From: an uncultured Methanomicrobiales archaeon
Lineage (GTDB): Archaea > Thermoplasmatota > Thermoplasmata > Methanomassiliicoccales > Methanomethylophilaceae
Assembly: GCA_946528255.1 (NCBI GenBank)
Contig: CAMMYR010000059.1
Location: 1-5,419 of the forward strand
Length of the DNA: 5,419 nt
Reading direction: 5' to 3'
Shown in pieces: positions 1 through 5,419 of this stretch. Under the pieces are notes generated by a model. That model was given only the letters and a program-made list of their open reading frames with translations, did no database searches and had not been told where the DNA came from. Numbering within the stretch: position 1 is the stretch's first letter; each line of letters begins with the position of its first letter. A program made the position numbers and the translations under genes.

Positions 1-104
1 CTGAGGAGACCTTCGAGTGCTCCGAGTGCGGAGCCGTCGTCCCCGTCAACGCCACCCACTGCCCCAAGTGCGGCGCGAAGTTCGACGAGGAGGACGAGGA
101 ATGA
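1..104 (+). CDS. C-terminal end of a zinc-ribbon protein (5' truncated)
   Basis: Only the last 33 codons and a TGA stop are in the window; the reading frame begins at base 3 and the gene starts outside the left edge. The visible peptide has a CSEC pair, ten residues, then a CPKC pair, followed by a short acidic tail (FDEEDEE). Two CxxC knuckles spaced this way form a zinc ribbon, a small fold used for nucleic-acid or protein contact. Such a ribbon is often appended to the C-terminus of unrelated archaeal proteins, so the full protein cannot be named from this piece. A hairpin follows the stop within a few bases, and the next gene has its own promoter, so this gene is probably not in the topoisomerase operon. 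Reading frame confidence is high; function is unknown. Confidence 0.85.
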   Translation, partial: EETFECSECGAVVPVNATHCPKCGAKFDEEDEE

Positions 105-109
105 TCTAA

Positions 110-129
110 GCGGGGGAGCGATCCCCCGC
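110..129 (+). terminator. GC-rich hairpin after the zinc-ribbon gene
   Basis: A perfect 8-bp stem (bases 110-117 with 122-129) closes a GCGA loop, which fits the stable GNRA tetraloop pattern. It begins 5 bases after the TGA stop. No long T-run follows, only a TTTAT stretch near 141-145, so it may mark or protect the transcript 3' end rather than be a classical intrinsic terminator. A weaker 5-bp stem (136-140 with 148-152) lies just downstream. The rest of the 105-239 gap shows no gene. Confidence 0.55.
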
Positions 130-200
130 CCTTCGATCCCTTTATCCGGGATGACCTGCCGCCCGGCCCCGACCGTGCGGCGAGCCGTTCTCCCCCTGTA

Positions 201-214
201 GATAACTTTTATCA
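201..214 (+). promoter_or_regulatory. Archaeal TATA-box promoter of top6B
   Basis: The AT-rich element TTTTAT (207-212), preceded by GATAAC, stands out in a GC-rich gap. Its centre is about 30 nt upstream of the ATG at 240. With the usual archaeal TATA-to-start distance of about 26-27 nt, transcription would begin within a few bases of the start codon. No GGAGG-like site lies between the TATA box and the ATG, which agrees with a leaderless or nearly leaderless transcript. Confidence 0.6.
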
Positions 215-239
215 AACTCCAGCGCATCACCCCGATTGG

Positions 240-2264
240 ATGCCCTCAGAACAGACTAGTCTAGACGGCGGCGTGCCGCGGAAACCCTCCATAGCGCACA
301 AGCTGGCCACGAAACAGCAGGAGATCTCCGTCACGGAGTTCTTCGAGAAGAACAAGCAGATCCTGGGATTCGATTCCAGGTCCAAGTCCCTGCTCATGGG
401 CATCAAGGAAGCGGTCGACAACTCGCTGGATGCCTGCGAGGAGGCCTCCATCCTGCCCAACATAGAGGTGAGGATAGAGAGGCTCAGCGACGAGGACTAC
501 AGGATCTCCATAGAGGATAACGGACCCGGCATCGTCCACAAGATGATGCCCAACGTGTTCGGCCGCCTCCTGTACGGATCCAGGTTCCACGCCCTGAGGC
601 AGTCCAGGGGACAGCAGGGTATCGGGATATCCGCCACCGTCATGTACGGCAACATCACCACCGGCAAGCCGGCCCACGTCATATCCAAGATCGAGGGCGA
701 CGACGAGGTGGCCTGGGGGATGGACATCTTCATCGATACCAAGACCAACCGCCCCGTGGTCACCAACGACAAGGCGTTCACCTGGGAGGGCAGGGAGCAC
801 GGGACCTACATCGAATACACGATCAAGGGCAGGTACATCACCGGCAAGCAGTCGGTGTTCGAATACCTGAAGGACACGGCCATAGTCAACCCGCACGCGC
901 AGATCGTCTTCCACGATCCCGACGGGACCAGGACGGTGTTCGAGAGGGCCACGTCCGAGATGCCGCCCAAGCCCAAGGAGATCAAGCCCCACCCGGAGGG
1001 CATGGAGATCGGGGACCTGATGAAGTACGCCGGGAACTCCCAGCAGAAGACCCTCAAGACCTTCCTGAAGAACGACTTCTCCAGGATCACCGACAGGCTC
1101 GCCGCGGAGATATTCGAGAAATCCAAGGTCGACGGCAACAAGAAGCCCGACAAGCTCACCAGGGAGGAGGCCATCGCCATCCTCGATGCCATCAAGACAT
1201 GCAAGATCATGGCGCCCCCCACGGACTGCCTCTCGCCCATCGGCGAGACCCTGATCAAGAAGGGTCTGATGCACGTCCTCGACGGGCTGCGCCCCGAGTA
1301 TTATGCCACCCCCGTCACCCGCTCGCCCAAGGCCGTGAACGGCAACCCGTTCATCGTCGAGGCGGGAATCGTCTACGGAGGGGATATCCCCGCGGACAGC
1401 CAGGTCCAGATCCTGAGGTTCGCCAACCGCGTGCCCCTGCTCTACCAGCAGGGAGCGTGCGCCATAACCAAGGCCATTTCTGAAATGGACTGGAGGAGGT
1501 ACGGCCTGGAGCAGAGGGGAGGCAAGGGCATCCCATTCGGACCGGCCATCATCCTGGTCCACGTGGCATCCACCAAGGTCCCGTTCACTTCCGAGGGCAA
1601 GGAGGCGGTGGCATCCTACCCCGAGCTCTCCTCGGAGATCGGCCTGGCGCTGAGGCTCTGCGCCAGGAACCTCAAGAGCCATCTGAACAAGATGGAGAGG
1701 AAGAACAAGACCCACGCCAAGTTCGAGATCGTCCAGGAGATCCTGCCCGACATGGCCAAGAAGGCCGCCGACCACCTCGGCAAGCCCGTGCCCGACCTGA
1801 GCAGGACCATCACCAACATCATGAACGTGGTCTGGGTCGAGCCCACCGTGAAGAAGGAGAAGAACCTCCGCACGATCACGTACACCGTCTACAACTACAC
1901 CAGGACCGAGAGGACGCTGAGGCTGCACGCCCAGCTGCCCAAGGAGTGCGTCAACCTGTCGCTGTTCTCCAACCCGGACTTCCTGGACATGAACGACGAG
2001 GGCAAGGCCAACTGGGAGGTCAAATCCATCCCCCCGAGCCAGAGCCACACCGTGACCTTCGAGCTGAAGGGCGAGCTGGCCGACACCTTCGACGCCGACG
2101 ACATCTACTTCTCCGGGCTGAACCCGACCATAGTCATGGGCGCGGAGCAGCTGCCCGGGGACTGGGGAATAAAGGGAATGGAGATAGTCCAGAGCAGCGA
2201 GGACGACCTCGTCGTAGACGATGAGGAAGAGACAATGGAGGCTGAGGATCTTGGCGACGAATGA
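240..2264 (+). CDS. top6B: DNA topoisomerase VI subunit B (ATPase subunit)
   Basis: This is the ATP-binding subunit of the A2B2 type IIB topoisomerase, which passes one DNA duplex through another to relax supercoils and separate linked chromosomes. The 674-residue product has the GHKL ATPase fold first: N-box KEAVDNSLDA with E57 and N61, DNGPGI box at 93-98, and glycine lid GQQGIG at 124-129. An H2TH-like segment follows (about 230-310), then the transducer domain with the conserved phosphate-contacting lysine in TSEGKEAVA (K454). Residues about 528-650 are beta-rich and match the extra Ig-like C-terminal domain of methanogen Top6B proteins. The last 23 residues are very acidic. The length is on the long side for the family. 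ATG 240 is chosen because promoter spacing fits it; GTG 273 is the only plausible alternative. It overlaps the start of top6A and is the first gene of the operon. Confidence 0.97.
   Translation: MPSEQTSLDGGVPRKPSIAHKLATKQQEISVTEFFEKNKQILGFDSRSKSLLMGIKEAVDNSLDACEEASILPNIEVRIERLSDEDYRISIEDNGPGIVHKMMPNVFGRLLYGSRFHALRQSRGQQGIGISATVMYGNITTGKPAHVISKIEGDDEVAWGMDIFIDTKTNRPVVTNDKAFTWEGREHGTYIEYTIKGRYITGKQSVFEYLKDTAIVNPHAQIVFHDPDGTRTVFERATSEMPPKPKEIKPHPEGMEIGDLMKYAGNSQQKTLKTFLKNDFSRITDRLAAEIFEKSKVDGNKKPDKLTREEAIAILDAIKTCKIMAPPTDCLSPIGETLIKKGLMHVLDGLRPEYYATPVTRSPKAVNGNPFIVEAGIVYGGDIPADSQVQILRFANRVPLLYQQGACAITKAISEMDWRRYGLEQRGGKGIPFGPAIILVHVASTKVPFTSEGKEAVASYPELSSEIGLALRLCARNLKSHLNKMERKNKTHAKFEIVQEILPDMAKKAADHLGKPVPDLSRTITNIMNVVWVEPTVKKEKNLRTITYTVYNYTRTERTLRLHAQLPKECVNLSLFSNPDFLDMNDEGKANWEVKSIPPSQSHTVTFELKGELADTFDADDIYFSGLNPTIVMGAEQLPGDWGIKGMEIVQSSEDDLVVDDEEETMEAEDLGDE
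253..266. repeat. Overlapping palindromes at the 5' end of top6B
   Basis: AGACTAGTCT (253-262) is a perfect 10-bp palindrome that overlaps the 8-bp palindrome GTCTAGAC (259-266). Together they place two CTAG tetramers within 9 bases. They fall on codons 6-9 of top6B and use ACT, AGT and CTA, which are unusual in this gene. As RNA they can hardly fold because the loops would be too small, so any role would more likely be as a DNA site. This may be chance. Confidence 0.4.
2207..2226 (+). promoter_or_regulatory. mRNA hairpin at the top6B-top6A junction
   Basis: Bases 2207-2214 can pair with 2219-2226 as an 8-bp stem with one G-U pair and a UAGA loop. The 3' arm contains the first in-frame ATG of the top6A frame (2221-2223), which would therefore be hidden. 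The stem ends 10 bases before the GGAGG site at 2237, leaving that site exposed. It could help set the start site or tune coupling between the two subunits. Confidence 0.35.
2237..2241 (+). promoter_or_regulatory. Ribosome binding site of top6A
   Basis: GGAGG is a perfect match to the archaeal anti-Shine-Dalgarno sequence and lies 9 bases before the TTG codon at 2251, a normal spacing. It sits inside the end of top6B and decides the start of top6A in favour of TTG 2251 over ATG 2221, which has no such site upstream. Confidence 0.6.
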
Positions 2265-3345
2265 GAGACAGAAGGAAGCGCTGGACAGCCTCACGGGCGT
2301 CGTCAGCAAGATATACGACCAGCTGGACGGAGGGGAGATACCCTCCATGGAGCTCCCCCTGAGGTCCAAGAAGAACATCGAATTCGATCCGCAGCACAAC
2401 GTCTGGACGTACGGCGATCTGAAGACCTCCCGTACCGCCAAGACCGTCAACGGGGCTATCATGATGCTCAGGACCGTCTACACGGCGGATTTCATCAACG
2501 ACATGATCAAGGACAGCAAATCGTCCACGTTAAGGGAGATGTACTACATCTCCGAGGGATGGCACAACGCCAAGTTCCACTCCCAGGACGAGAGCAACCT
2601 GCTGGCCGAGGACCTGGAGACGATCACCGGGTGCATGAGGGAGGACTTCAAGCTCCGCCCCGAGGAATCCGGAGCGCACGTCTACGGCGATGTGAACTTC
2701 ACCACCATGACCAAGAAGGGCATGAAGACCATGAACTGCATCGACGATGTGTCCGAGGCGGGATTCGCGGTGCCCTACAAGGTCGAGGAGGATACGTTCC
2801 AAATCGATCCTGGCAACACCAAGTTCATCATGGCCATAGAGACAGGAGGTATGTTCGCCCGTCTCATCGAGAACGGGTTCCCCGAGAGGTACAACTGCAC
2901 CCTGGTCCACCTGAGCGGACAGCCCGCCAGGTCCACCAGGAGGCTCATCAAGAGGCTCAACGAGGAGTACAACCTGCCCGTGACGGTCTTCACCGACGGA
3001 GACCCCTGGTCGTTCAGGATCTACGCGTCCGTGGCCTACGGGGCCATCAAGACCGCGCACATCTCGTCGTACCTGGCTACGCCAACGGCGCAGTTCATCG
3101 GAGTCACCGCATCGGACATCCTGAACTACGACCTGCCCACCGACAAGCTGAACGACAAGGATATCGGCGCCCTGAACGCAGAGCTCTCGGACCCCAGGTT
3201 CAAGGATGAGTTCTGGACCAACGAGATCCAGGCCATGCTCAGCATGAAGAAGAAATCAGAACAGCAGGCTCTGGCCAAGTACGGTCTCGACTACGTCACG
3301 GACCACTACCTCCCCGAGAAGCTCACCGACATGGGCATCCTGTGA
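2251..3345 (+). CDS. top6A: DNA topoisomerase VI subunit A (DNA-cleaving subunit)
   Basis: This Spo11-like subunit makes the transient double-strand break through a tyrosine-5'-phosphate link and works with Top6B. Numbered from the chosen start (364 residues), the winged-helix CAP domain carries REMYYISE, whose second tyrosine (Y99) is the expected catalytic residue. The Toprim domain supplies the metal-binding acidic residues: E197 in AIETGG, and D249 and D251 in TDGDPW. The conserved LRSKKNIEFD stretch and the C-terminal LPEKL segment are also typical. TTG 2251 is preferred because GGAGG lies 9 bases upstream and the resulting N-terminus (MATNERQKEALDSL) looks natural. ATG 2221 would add ten residues, mostly an off-frame copy of the acidic-tail coding region. 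The gene overlaps top6B by 14 bases, implying one transcript and coupled translation. The function is near certain; the exact start is less so. Confidence 0.96.
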   Translation: MATNERQKEALDSLTGVVSKIYDQLDGGEIPSMELPLRSKKNIEFDPQHNVWTYGDLKTSRTAKTVNGAIMMLRTVYTADFINDMIKDSKSSTLREMYYISEGWHNAKFHSQDESNLLAEDLETITGCMREDFKLRPEESGAHVYGDVNFTTMTKKGMKTMNCIDDVSEAGFAVPYKVEEDTFQIDPGNTKFIMAIETGGMFARLIENGFPERYNCTLVHLSGQPARSTRRLIKRLNEEYNLPVTVFTDGDPWSFRIYASVAYGAIKTAHISSYLATPTAQFIGVTASDILNYDLPTDKLNDKDIGALNAELSDPRFKDEFWTNEIQAMLSMKKKSEQQALAKYGLDYVTDHYLPEKLTDMGIL

Positions 3346-3352
3346 AACCACT

Positions 3353-3370
3353 GCCGGGCCCCGGCCCGGC
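3353..3370 (+). terminator. Hairpin at the end of the top6BA operon
   Basis: A very GC-rich inverted repeat starts 8 bases after the top6A stop. The arms are 7 bp (3353-3359 with 3364-3370) around a 4-base loop, and a pyrimidine-rich CTTCTTCCC follows. The T-run is weak, so this is a probable transcript end rather than a proven terminator. Confidence 0.6.
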
Positions 3371-3374
3371 CTTC

Positions 3375-3403
3375 TTCCCACGTTGGATGAATCCCCGTGG
3401 GAA
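3375..3403. promoter_or_regulatory. Perfect 8-bp inverted repeat abutting a promoter
   Basis: TTCCCACG (3375-3382) and CGTGGGAA (3396-3403) are exact reverse complements separated by 13 bases. The right arm directly abuts the TATA element and covers the position expected for the transcription factor B recognition element. That placement suggests an operator whose occupancy would block preinitiation-complex assembly. It could instead be a second 3' hairpin of the topoisomerase mRNA. Confidence 0.45.
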
Positions 3404-3414
3404 ATACTTATAAG
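3401..3414 (+). promoter_or_regulatory. Archaeal TATA-box promoter of the 187-aa protein gene
   Basis: TACTTATAAG (3405-3414) preceded by purine-rich GGGAAA resembles a TFB-recognition element plus TATA box. The centre (about 3410) lies 27 nt upstream of the ATG at 3437, so transcription should start at or next to the start codon. There is no Shine-Dalgarno site between them. Confidence 0.7.
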
Positions 3415-3436
3415 CCTACCTACAATCACATCCAAC

Positions 3437-4000
3437 ATGACAGCCGACCCAGACGCACCGGGCGACAAGCAGCTGGAGATCATCCGCGGCCTTAGGGGCG
3501 TCATCCATGCATTCTATCTGGACAAGGATATCCTGGAGCAGCTCCGCAAGGAGGAATCCACCGTCCGTGCCATGGGGAACATCGAAGTCGATAACAGGGG
3601 ATTCAACGAGGCCCTGAAGCGCGAGAGCGTCATCTGCATCGTCAAGGACCCCAGGTTCAGGCCCCCGCCGGAACCCACGGTCGTCCTGGAGACATCCGAC
3701 GGCGAGATCATCGGCGAAGAGGTCTTCCCCTTCACCATGCACAAGTACGAGAACAGGACCGATGTGGTCTGGCTCTCCGATGGATTCGTCCTTTTCCCGC
3801 AGATAATGGCCAAGGGCGGCGAGCAGTTCGTCATGCCCCCGGTCTCCTTCCCAGAGCTCAACGAGAGCAACGGATGCAAGGACGTCGTGTCCTGCAGCCC
3901 CGCACCCACCAGCGACCTGATGATCAAGAACCATTACGGCCTGGTGGACAACCCGAAGATCGCCTCCGTGCTGGTGGCGTTCAACAGGATAAAAGAATGA
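3437..4000 (+). CDS. Uncharacterised 187-residue protein
   Basis: I do not recognise this protein. It is soluble-looking, with no signal peptide or membrane segment. Residues 10-45 are likely helical (KQLEIIRGLRGVIHAF, then LDKDILEQLRKEE). A central part alternates probable strands with charged turns: SVICIVKD, TVVLETSDGEIIGE and VVWLSDGFVLF. A proline-rich linker (RPPPEP) lies near 75-80. There are three cysteines (67, 147, 153) but no CxxC pair and no nucleotide-binding or catalytic motif I can name. The frame opens upstream to a TTG at 3383, but the promoter's TATA box lies inside that extension and is 27 nt before ATG 3437, so I chose 3437. The gene has its own promoter despite following top6A in the same direction, and it ends at a hairpin. 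Base composition and codon use resemble the neighbours. It may be a lineage-specific family. Confidence 0.85.
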   Translation: MTADPDAPGDKQLEIIRGLRGVIHAFYLDKDILEQLRKEESTVRAMGNIEVDNRGFNEALKRESVICIVKDPRFRPPPEPTVVLETSDGEIIGEEVFPFTMHKYENRTDVVWLSDGFVLFPQIMAKGGEQFVMPPVSFPELNESNGCKDVVSCSPAPTSDLMIKNHYGLVDNPKIASVLVAFNRIKE

Positions 4001-4007
4001 ATCTTAA

Positions 4008-4025
4008 GAGGGGGCGAAACCCCTC
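4008..4025. terminator. Bidirectional hairpin between convergent genes
   Basis: A 6-bp stem, GAGGGG (4008-4013) with CCCCTC (4020-4025), closes a GCGAAA loop in the 36-base gap between two converging genes. On the + strand it is followed by GTTTATCGTTTT; on the minus strand it is followed by TTAAGATTC and then a T-rich stretch. T-rich tracts on both sides suit termination in both directions. Confidence 0.65.
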
Positions 4026-4036
4026 GTTTATCGTTT

Positions 4037-5212
4037 TCACAGATCCGGCATCTTAGCCTTAGCCATCAAGGTCACGGCGACCATGACGAAGGAACCGAAA
4101 GCTATGGCGTAGAACACGGAATCCGTGAGCCCGCCGAATCCCGCCATGGCGGCGGCGATCAGGAACGTGGATAGGAACTGCCCCAGGTAGTTGAACGTGG
4201 AGTATCCTCCCATGACCTTCCCCGATGTGGCCGGCGTGCACACACTGGCCAGAAGGTTCAGGACCGCGGGAGTCAGAAGGCCTAGCCCCACTCCGGTGAA
4301 CACCGCGCTCGCCAGGATCGACGGGTACGAGGGTTCGAGGAAGTAGAAGAACCCGGCGATCCCGATGGAGATGAACCCGTAGAGGATGATGGACAGCTCG
4401 CGGGTGGTGGCCGAGAAGCGCTTGTGCAGCATGCTGACGAATGCGTTGGACAATCCCATGGCACCGAGCATGAGCCCGGTCACCGTGGGGGAGGATCCGA
4501 GGTGGACCTCCATGTACTCGGGCAGCTTGGACGGGTATACGAACATGAACAGCATCGCGGAGAAGATCGAGAGGTAGCAGAACATCCTGATGAACCCGGC
4601 GTTGGCGGGCGCCTCCATCTCGGGCAATTCGCCGTCGAAAGTCTGCCTGGAGGGCTCCCTGAGGGAGACCACGGCTGTCAGGACCATGAGCAAACCGATG
4701 CCGTAGATCAGGAACGGATAATGCCACCCGAACGAAGCCAGAGTGCCCCCGGCGAGCTCGAGGACGAACGCCCCCATGCCCATCGCGGCGGCCTGGTATC
4801 CCAAGACCTTGTTGCGCTCCTGGCCCGTGTAGTATTCCGAGACCAGGGCGGTCGTGCAGCAGGCTATCCCCGCTATCCCCACTCCGACGAAGAACCTACC
4901 GACGAGGAGGAGCATCAGATCGTCGATGACGAATCCGGAGACACCGGCGATGCCGAACACTAAAAGAGAGATGACCAGGACCCTGACCTTCCCTATGCGG
5001 TCCGCCAGCGCGCCTATGGCCATCCCGCTTACGACGATCGCCAGTGCGGGCAGCGTGATGATGAGGTTGATGAATATCCCATCGTAATCTGAGAATACCT
5101 CCCCTATCTCGGGCAGGGCCGGCGCCACGGCGGCGCCGCCCATGAGGATCATCATCGATGCGATGAGGATGGTGAGCAAAGAGAGCTTGCCCGGCTTGAA
5201 TCCGTTTTCCAT
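4037..5212 (-). CDS. Major facilitator superfamily transporter (DHA1-like, 12 helices)
   Basis: The 391-residue product is an integral membrane carrier, probably a proton-coupled exporter of small molecules; the substrate cannot be told from sequence. Twelve hydrophobic segments are visible at roughly 12-32, 48-69, 76-95, 98-120, 138-160, 165-183, 208-227, 243-262, 273-291, 297-320, 335-357 and 364-385. A hydrophilic loop at about 185-207 separates the two halves. Family motifs include APALPEIGEVF after helix 1, the motif A loop GALADRIGKVRVL (67-79) between helices 2 and 3, and GRFFVGVGIAG in helix 4 with R106, as in motif B. A glycine-rich helix 5 stands in for the antiporter motif C but lacks its usual proline. 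The length is normal. ATG 5212 lies 26 nt downstream of a TATA box. It converges on the 187-aa gene and diverges from the dehydrogenase gene, so it stands alone. Confidence 0.93.
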   Translation of the reverse strand: MENGFKPGKLSLLTILIASMMILMGGAAVAPALPEIGEVFSDYDGIFINLIITLPALAIVVSGMAIGALADRIGKVRVLVISLLVFGIAGVSGFVIDDLMLLLVGRFFVGVGIAGIACCTTALVSEYYTGQERNKVLGYQAAAMGMGAFVLELAGGTLASFGWHYPFLIYGIGLLMVLTAVVSLREPSRQTFDGELPEMEAPANAGFIRMFCYLSIFSAMLFMFVYPSKLPEYMEVHLGSSPTVTGLMLGAMGLSNAFVSMLHKRFSATTRELSIILYGFISIGIAGFFYFLEPSYPSILASAVFTGVGLGLLTPAVLNLLASVCTPATSGKVMGGYSTFNYLGQFLSTFLIAAAMAGFGGLTDSVFYAIAFGSFVMVAVTLMAKAKMPDL

Positions 5213-5230
5213 AACGCACCCCAGATTGGA

Positions 5231-5243
5231 GGTTTATTTATAG
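5231..5243 (-). promoter_or_regulatory. Archaeal TATA-box promoter of the MFS gene
   Basis: Read on the minus strand, CTATAAATAAACC is the best TATA box in the window. Its centre is about 26 nt upstream of the ATG at 5212, which puts transcription initiation at the start codon itself. A weak GGTG lies four bases before the ATG, so a short Shine-Dalgarno leader cannot be fully excluded. Confidence 0.75.
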
Positions 5244-5273
5244 CTGACCCGACAAACCATAGTCGGTTTTCAG
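5244..5273. promoter_or_regulatory. Candidate operator between divergent promoters
   Basis: Between the two opposing TATA boxes lie three small interleaved inverted repeats: CTGA/TCAG (5244-5247, 5270-5273), CCGAC/GTCGG (5249-5253, 5262-5266) and AAACC/GGTTT (5254-5258, 5265-5269). Their position would allow one regulator to control both the transporter and the dehydrogenase gene. The arms are short and not symmetric about one centre, so this is tentative. Confidence 0.3.
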
Positions 5274-5274
5274 A

Positions 5275-5288
5275 CAAATGTGTTTATC
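5275..5288 (+). promoter_or_regulatory. Archaeal TATA-box promoter of the SDR gene
   Basis: TGTTTATC (5281-5288), preceded by an A-rich ACAAA, has its core TTTAT centred 27 nt upstream of the ATG at 5312. No ribosome binding site lies in the GC-rich interval, so a leaderless transcript is expected. Confidence 0.6.
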
Positions 5289-5311
5289 ATCGGTTGCCCG
5301 TTCCGCTCCCT

Positions 5312-5419
5312 ATGCCGAAGGCATTGGTGACCGGCGCATCCGGCGGGATCGGAAGGGAGCTGTCCCTCATCCTGGCCCGCGAGGGTTTCGATCTTATAGT
5401 CGTCGCACGCAGCGAATCC
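5312..5419 (+). CDS. Short-chain dehydrogenase/reductase, N-terminal part (3' truncated)
   Basis: Thirty-six codons are present before the window ends. The peptide opens directly with the first strand of a Rossmann fold, KALVTGASGGIGRELS, containing the TGxxxGxG dinucleotide-binding motif of classical short-chain dehydrogenases (T7, G8, G12, G14). The second strand is DLIVVARSE. The arginine after it (R33) replaces the acidic residue typical of NAD-specific enzymes and suggests NADP(H). The catalytic Ser-Tyr-Lys residues lie beyond the edge, so substrate and subfamily are unknown. ATG 5312 is supported by promoter spacing and by its usual distance from the glycine motif. It diverges from the MFS gene across a 99-bp shared control region. 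Confidence 0.92.
   Translation, partial: MPKALVTGASGGIGRELSLILAREGFDLIVVARSES

Noticed and set aside
139..147. TATA-like CCTTTATCC in the gap before top6B
   Set aside because: It would give a leader of roughly 70 nt with no ribosome binding site, and the TTTTAT at 207-212 is better placed. It may instead be part of the weak hairpin at 136-152.
2221..2250. ATG 2221 as the top6A start
   Set aside because: There is no ribosome binding site, it lies in a predicted hairpin, and the added residues are an off-frame reading of the acidic-tail codons. It remains possible, so the start is flagged as uncertain.
261..2462. 733-codon open frame on the minus strand, antisense to nearly all of top6B
   Set aside because: It mirrors a gene with strong G/C third positions, which removes stop codons from this antisense frame. 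Its translation is a low-complexity mix of G, V, L, H and D with no recognisable domain, while the + strand carries unmistakable Top6B motifs. Several shorter antisense frames elsewhere have the same cause.
3383..3436. 18-codon upstream extension of the 187-aa protein from TTG 3383
   Set aside because: The extension runs through the inverted repeat and the TATA box that sits 27 nt before ATG 3437, so a transcript from that promoter would not contain it.
4424..4963. 179-codon + strand open frame inside the MFS gene
   Set aside because: It is antisense to a well-supported 12-helix transporter, has a hydrophilic shadow-like composition and lacks a promoter or ribosome binding site.
5121..5137. 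Repeated GGCGCC palindromes in the MFS gene
   Set aside because: They arise from GC-ending Gly and Ala codons in the first membrane helix region and show no sign of function.

Overview
This window looks like chromosomal DNA of a GC-rich methanogenic euryarchaeote, and Methanomassiliicoccales is my best guess. The evidence is a complete archaeal-type DNA topoisomerase VI operon, archaeal TATA boxes about 26-30 nt upstream of start codons, a strong preference for AGG arginine codons, and TGA as the stop of every gene whose end is visible. Avoidance of TAG is typical of pyrrolysine-using Methanomassiliicoccales. The order-level assignment is inference; no 16S rRNA, mcr or pyl gene is present.

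Layout from left to right: (1) the last 33 codons of a + strand gene ending in a CxxC-CxxC zinc ribbon, followed by a hairpin; (2) a promoter and the two-gene operon top6B-top6A, encoding the ATPase and DNA-cleaving subunits of topoisomerase VI; (3) a terminator hairpin, a perfect 8-bp inverted repeat and a promoter driving a 187-aa protein I do not recognise; (4) a shared hairpin between convergent genes; (5) a minus-strand gene for a 12-helix major facilitator superfamily exporter; (6) a 99-bp divergent promoter region with a candidate operator; (7) the first 36 codons of a short-chain dehydrogenase/reductase running off the right edge.

Top6B and Top6A form an A2B2 type IIB topoisomerase that relaxes and decatenates DNA. 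Their overlapping genes are probably translationally coupled. The other genes each have their own promoter, and nothing visible links them functionally to the topoisomerase. All four genes that begin a transcript appear to be leaderless or nearly so, whereas the internal gene top6A has a clear GGAGG site placed before a TTG codon.

I see no mobile element, CRISPR array, tRNA or rRNA, and no convincing new multi-gene system. The points most worth a second look are small regulatory structures and the unrecognised 187-aa protein.
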